Shown in pieces: positions 57,236 to 64,000 of a stretch of 64,000 nt of DNA (positions within the stretch are counted from its first letter, which is position 1; every line of letters begins with the position of its first letter). The stretch spans positions 310,001 through 374,000 of the forward strand of contig JAPQWV010000414.1 in the NCBI GenBank assembly GCA_027422505.1, in the 5' to 3' direction. The position numbers and the translations under genes were made by a program. This DNA is from Craterostigma plantagineum. Taxonomy: Eukaryota; Streptophyta; Magnoliopsida; Lamiales; Linderniaceae. Under the pieces are notes generated by a model. It did no database searches, was not told the origin of the DNA, and was given only the letters and a program-made list of their open reading frames with translations.

Positions 57236-58953
57236 TGAAGATATAAAAGTGCCTAAGAGGGGGGGTGAATTAGGCTAATAAAATTTTATGCTTCTTTTTC
57301 AAAACCTTAGTGTGGTGACTTAGTTATACCTACTGATGTTTGTAACTAGTATGCCTGATATATCCTAGTAACGTCGGATGTGTGTCGGGTCTGTCTCACA
57401 GCGATAAAGAAATAACTGAAAAGTAAATGCGAGACAGGATTTTTATAGAGGTTATATCCCCAACTGGGGTTTACTCCTCTCCTTGGGATTTTCTTCCCAA
57501 GAGTTTAACCAATCACTATAATGCACCGTAGCTGGATACAAAACTGATTGGTCAGCCCAATACACAACCGAAACAAGTCGAACACTAGACACTACTAGGT
57601 TACCACACGCCGAGTTTCGTTCCTCGGAATCTCCTTGATCCCGACAGACACAGCTCGCTACCGAAGGGCCCCCGGACTTGTCCTTCCCTTCACGTGTGCG
57701 TAAACGTCGACCTTGCCTCCTTGGTATTGCTCACGTCCGAAGACAACACGTCCGAAGACAGAATATATGGCAGGGGATGATGGAATATCAGATAAATCAC
57801 TCGCTCAGTGATGGATAGGCAAGTTAACGCTCGGGTAGGCAGAAAGCTATCGCAAGTGAAAGGCTCAGGAATTATCTTAGTATCTCTCTGCTCAAAAATC
57901 TCTCGTACGCTTAGATTCGCAAATTCACTTTTCTGTTCTCTGTTTTCCGAAAATCTAAAGTGCAGCTCATATAAAACCTTTTCTAATAGCACTTCACATG
58001 GAAAGTCATATCAAACAATAATCACCAAATCAAGCATAGTTTCCATGTAGCTTTCGAGTCAATCATACCATATAAATCATGCTTCTAATAAATCGTCACA
58101 ACGGTCATATAGCACATTAAAGCATGATTATTTTCCATATAAAACTCAATTTTCGTACTCAAGCAATTTCAACCATTTCGCATATATTTTCCATATCGAA
58201 ATTTTCCATAAGTGATTTCCTGCTATCAGTTCCTAGTAACGAGTAACTTTAGATTTACTTTCCAAGTATGGCACATAAGATAGCAAGGCATAAGCACGTT
58301 TTCCATGTACAGCTCATAGCATTTAATCAATATATTTACCATGTTTAGCACGAGAAACAGATCAGAGCTTACATAAATCGATTTTCACATCATGGCACTA
58401 CTTTCCTTAATTCAGAGATCTCACCCGTTATAGCACATACCATATAAGAGCATCTTATCCATAAGGTTAATCAAATCAAATCTTTCCTAAATATAATAAT
58501 CCAATCAGCACAAGGAAAGATATCAACTTAATATTTCGCATTTAATTCAGTGCAAGGCAAGCAAGGATCGTGCATATGATTTTCGTCCAGGAATAAACTG
58601 GTATCAACGGATATATCACTTTCCATATATAAACAGCATATTTTCCATATATAGCTCAGTAGGATATCTCATGCATTATTTCCATATATAGCACAGAACG
58701 ATATATCCTATCTCATGGACTGTCTATAACACGCGATCACATAGTTCCATCAAATCATCACAAAGTCACACGCAATTCAGATATTCAACACTTTAACAAT
58801 TTTTAGCTCATACACAATGCATGGACGAATATTATCATGAACTTAGACGTTTTATTTTTCCCAAATCGAATTGCTTATTTTATAGACCTAACGTCATTAC
58901 AATTACATCGTTCATCAAAACTTTCTAACATGTATGGACCAAGAAGGTCAACA
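57236..58953 (-). repeat. 3' LTR of the second Sirevirus-like element (provisional edges)
   Basis: The right edge GGTCAACA is fixed by the adjoining purine tract. The left edge is placed at TGAAGATATAAAAGTG by analogy with the TGAAGGG end of the other element and by the CACCCCC(C)TCTTAGGCACTT phrase usual at such LTR ends. The partner LTR is outside the window, so the 1,718-bp length is provisional. Confidence 0.6.
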
Positions 58954-59635
58954 TTCTCCCCCTTTTTGATGATGACATGTAATTGATGCAGCACGGAAGC
59001 AAGTAAGCATATTCGATTATGCAAGTCCTAGCGCATATGTCTAAGTGTTCCATAATCACAAAGCAGAGCATACGATATTTCCTAATCACATGTGATTCTA
59101 TTTGCTCCCCCTGCCTATGTGCAGATATCTCTATGATATGCTATGATATATCATGAACAAATTTTGCTCCCCCTGTCTAGGTGCGGGTATATCCTATTAA
59201 ATTCTATGTTATATCTTAAGTACAACAAATTTCGAAATTACCCGTGAGTGTGCTCCCCCTGCCTAAGTGCGCATTTTCCAAGCAATCATGTAATCATCGC
59301 AGCAGGTACTTAGCACTCATCAAGAAATTTCACGCAAGTCAAATTTCACAGCTAAGCATATCAGAGTATGAGATCAGCATATGATATATCCGAAGATCAG
59401 AGCAAAGAAAATATTAAGCATAGAAGATATATCATGATAGCAGCAAAATATTATATTAGGGTTCAACGAGCCTCCCCATACATCACTTACTAGCAAAACA
59501 CTTAGACGCTAAACGCCTAAACTTACCTTACTACTCCCCCTTCATTATCAAAAAGGCGGGAGGGAATCCTAAAAACTGAACGATACTGGAATATCCTAGG
59601 GACTACTAAGAGCAGAAAGGAACTAGATAGGCAGC

Positions 59636-61176
59636 CTACTGGCTTGAGGAGGAGTCGGAAACAGCGGGTTTTGGAAGGGATTGCTTGACGAGCTTGGTGA
59701 GCTTGGAGAGTTTCAGCGACATTTCGGTATACTGTTCTTTGATCTTGCGGAATCGCTTCTGATTGTCAGCTTTGATATCAGAGATATCACGGCGCAATAC
59801 GGAGATTCCAGTCTTCCCGACGCTGAGCTCATCTTCATAATCCTCATCATCGTCGCTTTTCACTTTTGCCTTTCCCTTCGCAGCAGCTCGCTTCTGTGCG
59901 CTATCCACTGACCTAACTTCCTTTGCCTTGAACCAACCTTGGCTTTTTGTGTAGTGGATCCCCATCCGCTTCAAGGTCACTTGGTCCACGATGTGGACGG
60001 ATTTGTCTTCCCAGCCAGGCGGCAACACAATGCCCTCGCACTCAAATAAGTGAGTGAGTAGCATGCCATAAGGCAGCGCTTTGTCTCTGCTTTCGTAGGC
60101 CTGGATCATGTGTTTCATGATGACATATCCGAGGTTGAACTTGAGGTTTTGGGATACCATGTAGACGGCAAAGGTGCTCATGAAGTTCATCGTCGTCGAG
60201 TGGCCGCCGCTGCCAATTTTGGCACTCCAGAGAGTCATGTTGAGAAGCTTGTGCAGGAAGAAGTAGTCGATAGGGAGTTGGTTCAGTGCTTCACCGTCAG
60301 AGAATCGAGGTTTCGTGCGGGTATTCCAGAGTGTATGAAAGACATTACCGAGATCAAACTCATTGGTGTGGCACCAGTCATTCATATCATAGTGCCGAAG
60401 TCCCTCATCAGCAACTCCCAGCATAGCATTCATCTTTTGAGTGGTCCACTCGATCTTATGGCCGAGAACATAGGAACGGATGTTAACATGCCCTTCAAAC
60501 TCGTCGTAGTCGAGATTAGCATAGAACAGTTTGACTGCTTCAGGGAAGTGGGGTGTGTTGAGGCTCAGGAAATACTCCCATCCAAAATCTTTAAGCCAGG
60601 TGATAACGTTCCCAGGGGCAGTTTGTCGAAGGCAACTCCGCGTCCATGAGCGATATCTCTTTTGTGGAAGCTTTTGTAGGTGGTGCGGTTACTTTCTTCC
60701 AGAAAAAGCATTTCAACTGGGATCTCACTAGGTTTGGTCAGATCGATAGGCGGGATGGCAAAGGATTTTGAACTTGATGGCTGAGGTGGCGAAGCCTTAT
60801 CAAGTGGTGAGGGCTGTTTTTCAGGAGACTTTGGTGGAGGTGAAGGTGATTTCTGAGTTTCGATTGGAGTTGGGGATCGCGAGGGCGATTTCTGGGTATC
60901 CTCAGGAACTTCTTCAGGAATTTCGGAGCTTGAGGCAGGTCTTTCGGGTTCAGGTGTCTTGGATTTCTTGGTCTTCTTCTTCTTCTTGGCGATCTTGGAA
61001 GGACTGGAGATCTTTTCGGAAGGTTTGGCTTTGGAACGAGTTTTACGAGCAGAAGGCGAGGATGATTTTGGTGATTTGGAAGGAGATTTGAGCGGGGTTT
61101 CATCAGTGTCAGACATGGGCTCCTTACGTTTGCGGCTTGATGATTCAGGGTTGACAGCTTTGGAAGTTTTGGCCAT
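59636..61176 (-). pseudogene. Envelope-like ORF of the second Sirevirus-like element (one frameshift)
   Basis: Starts MAKTSKAVNPESSSRKRKE at 61176. The first 140 residues are Lys/Ser/Pro-rich (KKKKKTKKSK, repeated KSPSRSP and QKSPSPPP-type runs). A one-base loss near 60600 shifts the frame, after which a roughly 200-residue folded-looking region follows (WCHTNEFDLGNVFHTLW, PYGMLLTHLFE) of the kind annotated as putative plant transposon protein. The C-terminus is an acidic patch (DDDEDYEDE) plus a coiled coil. No signal peptide or transmembrane segment is evident. Function unknown; location between pol and 3' LTR matches SIRE1-type elements. Confidence 0.7.
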
Positions 61177-61708
61177 TGAAGAAGGTTTGAATGTCGAGGG
61201 GATGTTTGAAGAGGATGATTGAATGATGAAGATTGAGGAACGGTTTTGATCTTTTAAAGAAGTGGAGTCAGTTTATTCTTGGAATGGATAAGGATGGATT
61301 TGAAATTTGAATTTTGAAATTTCAAAGTTGGAAAGTGGAAAACTGTCAGAGATATCGGGCTGATTTGACAGGATCTCATAATTATGGAAGGGATTTGACT
61401 GGGCTGAAAGGAATATAGTTTAAATAAATGGGTTCCCTAAAATAACTGAACGGCTGAGATGATATCTACGAATTCCTTCCTAAAATAACCTGATCACATT
61501 CAAGAGCAGATCCAAGAGATCGGATATTCCTAAAATAAACTGGATGGCTGAAGGAATGTCTATCTACGAATTTCTTCCTAAAATACTAGAATCATACTTA
61601 GGGAAAGATCTGTAAGATCCACGGAAATATTCTAGGGGCTGAATATCTTAAGATATGATAACTAAGAGTCTCTAACTAAAATAGAATAACCTAAAGTGAA
61701 TAATAGAA

Positions 61709-64000
61709 TTAGGCAGATTTACTAACCTCATTTAGCTCGAGAATTCCCAATCGATCACGGATGTCACAGAATCTTGCCTCTATTAAGGGTTTCGTGAAGA
61801 TATCAGCAAGCTGATCATTTGTTCCTACGAATTCCACACTGATATTCCCCTTCTGAACATGGTCTCGTATGAAATGATGTTTAACCTCAATATGCTTAGT
61901 ACGAGAGTGATGCACGGGATTCTTAGTAATACTAATGGCACTAGTACTATCACACCTAATAGGAATTTTGTCATAACTTAACCCGAAATCACTAAGGGTT
62001 TGTTTCATCCAAAGAACTTGTTGACAACAATTTCCTAAGGCCATATATTCAGCTTCGGTTGTGGAGAGGGCGACAGCATTTTGCTTTCTACTAGACCAAG
62101 TTACTAGGGAATTTCCAAGTAATTGGCAAGTTCCACTAGTACTTTTCCTATCTTCCCTACAGCCGGCATAGTCGGCATCGGAATATCCCATTAATGGGAA
62201 TTCATCCGAATGAGAGTACCACAAACCATAATTAACAGTACCCTTGACATATCTAAGTATACGCTTGACTGCTGTCAAGTGAGATTCCCTAGGGTCAGAC
62301 TGATATCTCGAACACATACCAACAGCAAACATGATATCAGGACGACTAGCAGTTAAGTAAAGAAGGCTACCGATCATACCTCGATATTCCGTTTGATCAA
62401 CTGGTGTACCTGATTCATCACTGTCTATTTTGGTGGTCTGATGCATGGGAGTGGAAATTGCTTTGGAATCGTTCATCCCGAATTTGATCAGTAATTCCTT
62501 GCTGTACTTAGTCTGGGATACAAAGGTTCCACCGTCAAGTTGCTTTATTTGCAACCCAAGGAAGTAGTTTAGCTCGCCCATTAAGCTCATCTCAAATTCC
62601 TTCTGCATAGACTTAGAGAATTTCTCGCAAAGAAGGATATCAGTACTACCAAATATGATATCATCAACATATATTTGTACCAGTATCATGTGATCTCCTT
62701 CATACTTAATAAACAGTGTGTTATCAATAGTTCCAGTCGAGAATCCTATGTCAATCAAGAACTTGCTTAGCCTTTCATACCATGCTCTAGGAGCCTGCTT
62801 TAAACCATATAATGCTTTATTTAATTTAAAAACGTGATTTGGAAAATCTTCCCTAGCAAAGCCCGGTGGTTGCTCTACATAGACCTCCTCATTTATAAAG
62901 CCATTTAAAAATGCACTTTTTACGTCCATTTGAAAAAGTTTAAAACGTTTAAAACATGCATATGCAAGTAAGACACGTATGGACTCTAATCTAGCTACTG
63001 GAGCAAAGGTTTCATCGAAATCAATACCTTCCTCCTGGGAATAACCTTTTGCAACTAACCTCGCTTTGTTCCTTGTGACATTACCATGTTCATCGAGTTT
63101 GTTGCGAAAAACCCATTTGGTTCCTATGATGGACTTTTCGTCTGGTCTCTCCACGAGTGTCCACACTTGGCTCTTTTCGAACTGAGCCAACTCATCTTCC
63201 ATTGCAGAGATCCAGGATATATCATCCAAGGCTTCATGGACTGTTTTTGGTTCCTTCATTGAAAGTAGTACATCATGAGATTCCTCTGTATCCTGATTTC
63301 GTACAGTTGCTCGAGTTTTGATTCCAGATCTGATATTTCCTATCACTTGATCTGTTGGATGACTGGAAGCATGTTTCCATTTTCTAGGTTGTAGCTCATT
63401 TGCTTCCGGTTCCAGTGTCTCTACATTTTCGTCTTCTGGAATATCATCCTTACCGTCTTCAGTATCCTGTAATTCTGCACAGGGAAAATCTATACCTTCC
63501 TCATCAGTAGCATCTGCGTTAGGCATTTCATCAAAGGTAACATGTATGGACTCCTGAACAGTCAATTTCCTTTTATTATAAACCCGATATGCCTTAGAGT
63601 GAAGACTGTAACCAAGGAATATCCCTTTATCAACCTTAGAGTCAAATTTTCCTCTCTTATCTCTATCGTTCAAGATAAAACATTTGCATCCAAACACTCG
63701 AAAGTAACTTATATTCGGAGTTCTACCATGCCAGATTTCATAAGAAGTCTTCTTTAATATCGGCCTAAGGAAAACACGGTTAGACACATAACAAGCTGTA
63801 CTAACAGCTTCCGCCCAAAACTGTTTAGGAATATCATACTCATGTAACATAGATCTAGCCATTTCCTGTAATACCCTATTTTTACGTTCAACTACGCCAT
63901 TCTGTTGAGGGGTTATGGGGGCAGAGAAGTTATGACTATATCCGTACTGATCACAGAATGATGCAAATGACTTACTATCAAATTCTAGTCCGTTATCACT
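61709..64000 (-). CDS. Integrase-RT-RNase H of the second Sirevirus-like element (partial)
   Basis: Open on the minus strand from the window edge to the stop at 61709, about 763 codons without a break. The edge codons read SDNGLEF, then [12 protein letters not shown], so the frame enters inside the integrase core. Then [15 protein letters not shown], the IFLGYS integrase end, an acidic linker, RT with [24 protein letters not shown] and YVDD (about 62668), and RNase H with [35 protein letters not shown] and LADIFTKPL. The intact frame makes this the best-kept pol in the window and suggests more recent activity than the element at 2867-25292. Confidence 0.9.
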   Translation of the reverse strand, partial: SDNGLEFDSKSFASFCDQYGYSHNFSAPITPQQNGVVERKNRVLQEMARSMLHEYDIPKQFWAEAVSTACYVSNRVFLRPILKKTSYEIWHGRTPNISYFRVFGCKCFILNDRDKRGKFDSKVDKGIFLGYSLHSKAYRVYNKRKLTVQESIHVTFDEMPNADATDEEGIDFPCAELQDTEDGKDDIPEDENVETLEPEANELQPRKWKHASSHPTDQVIGNIRSGIKTRATVRNQDTEESHDVLLSMKEPKTVHEALDDISWISAMEDELAQFEKSQVWTLVERPDEKSIIGTKWVFRNKLDEHGNVTRNKARLVAKGYSQEEGIDFDETFAPVARLESIRVLLAYACFKRFKLFQMDVKSAFLNGFINEEVYVEQPPGFAREDFPNHVFKLNKALYGLKQAPRAWYERLSKFLIDIGFSTGTIDNTLFIKYEGDHMILVQIYVDDIIFGSTDILLCEKFSKSMQKEFEMSLMGELNYFLGLQIKQLDGGTFVSQTKYSKELLIKFGMNDSKAISTPMHQTTKIDSDESGTPVDQTEYRGMIGSLLYLTASRPDIMFAVGMCSRYQSDPRESHLTAVKRILRYVKGTVNYGLWYSHSDEFPLMGYSDADYAGCREDRKSTSGTCQLLGNSLVTWSSRKQNAVALSTTEAEYMALGNCCQQVLWMKQTLSDFGLSYDKIPIRCDSTSAISITKNPVHHSRTKHIEVKHHFIRDHVQKGNISVEFVGTNDQLADIFTKPLIEARFCDIRDRLGILELNEVSKSA

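Larger units (their letters stand above)
57236..64000 (-). mobile_element. Second Sirevirus-like Ty1/copia element, truncated by window edge
   Basis: Minus-strand element running off the right side. 3' LTR 57236-58953, purine tract AAAAAGGGGGAGAA at 58954-58967 (minus strand), envelope-like ORF 61176-59636, then RNase H, RT and integrase (61709-64000). Same layout as the element at 2867-25292 but clearly a different family: LTRs and proteins differ throughout. The CTCCCCCTGCCTA(A/T)GTGC phrase recurs at about 59105, 59165 and 59253 between LTR and envelope-like ORF. Confidence 0.85.

Overview
This is nuclear DNA of a flowering plant, most probably a eudicot. It carries intron-bearing housekeeping genes (20S proteasome beta-7/PBG1, RER1, ribosomal protein eS25, a mitochondrial-type PPR protein and a decayed SEC14-like gene) embedded in nested transposable elements. 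No bacterial, plasmid or organellar features were seen. All reading was by eye; no alignment or search was run.

Layout. 1-2.66 kb: gene-free DNA, then two adjacent hAT-like elements that share the same 8-bp target motif; the second holds a 5'-truncated LINE remnant. 2.87-25.29 kb: one large Sirevirus-like Ty1/copia element on the minus strand (gag, protease, integrase, RT, RNase H and a downstream envelope-like ORF), all coding parts broken. A LINE (plus strand, 6.89-17.61 kb) has inserted in it and is flanked by a direct duplication of about 1,465 bp. A compact GC-rich copia element (9.99-14.81 kb) has inserted into ORF2 of that LINE. Divergence of the repeats orders the events: Sirevirus LTRs differ by several percent, the LINE-flanking duplication by about 0.4 percent, and the GC-rich copia LTRs by one base in 243.

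26-32 kb is the genic island: PPR (minus) and PBG1 (plus) diverge from a roughly 320-bp promoter rich in TGGGCY site-II motifs, followed by RER1 (minus). 32.9-46.0 kb is a three-level nest: a foldback element, a gag-protease-only copia element inside it, and a 9.8-kb Ty3/gypsy element (minus) inside the copia LTR. The gypsy element keeps RT/RNase H remnants and much tandem repeat. 46.2-47.4 kb is the eS25 gene, also with TGGGCY boxes upstream. 48.18-50.49 kb is a CACTA element with a small hAT element inside. 50.76-54.65 kb is a SEC14/SFH-like gene with all exons recognisable but several frameshifts and stops. 57.2 kb to the end is a second Sirevirus-like element (minus), running off the right edge, with a long open integrase-RT-RNase H frame and an envelope-like ORF.

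The observations I consider most worth checking are the 1.46-kb LINE-flanking duplication, a dispersed ATGTTG-n-CAACAT palindrome family scattered through the first Sirevirus-like element and read in frame as Asn-Val-x-Pro-Thr peptides, a similar GATATC enrichment in the second such element, and the compositionally foreign GC-rich copia element.
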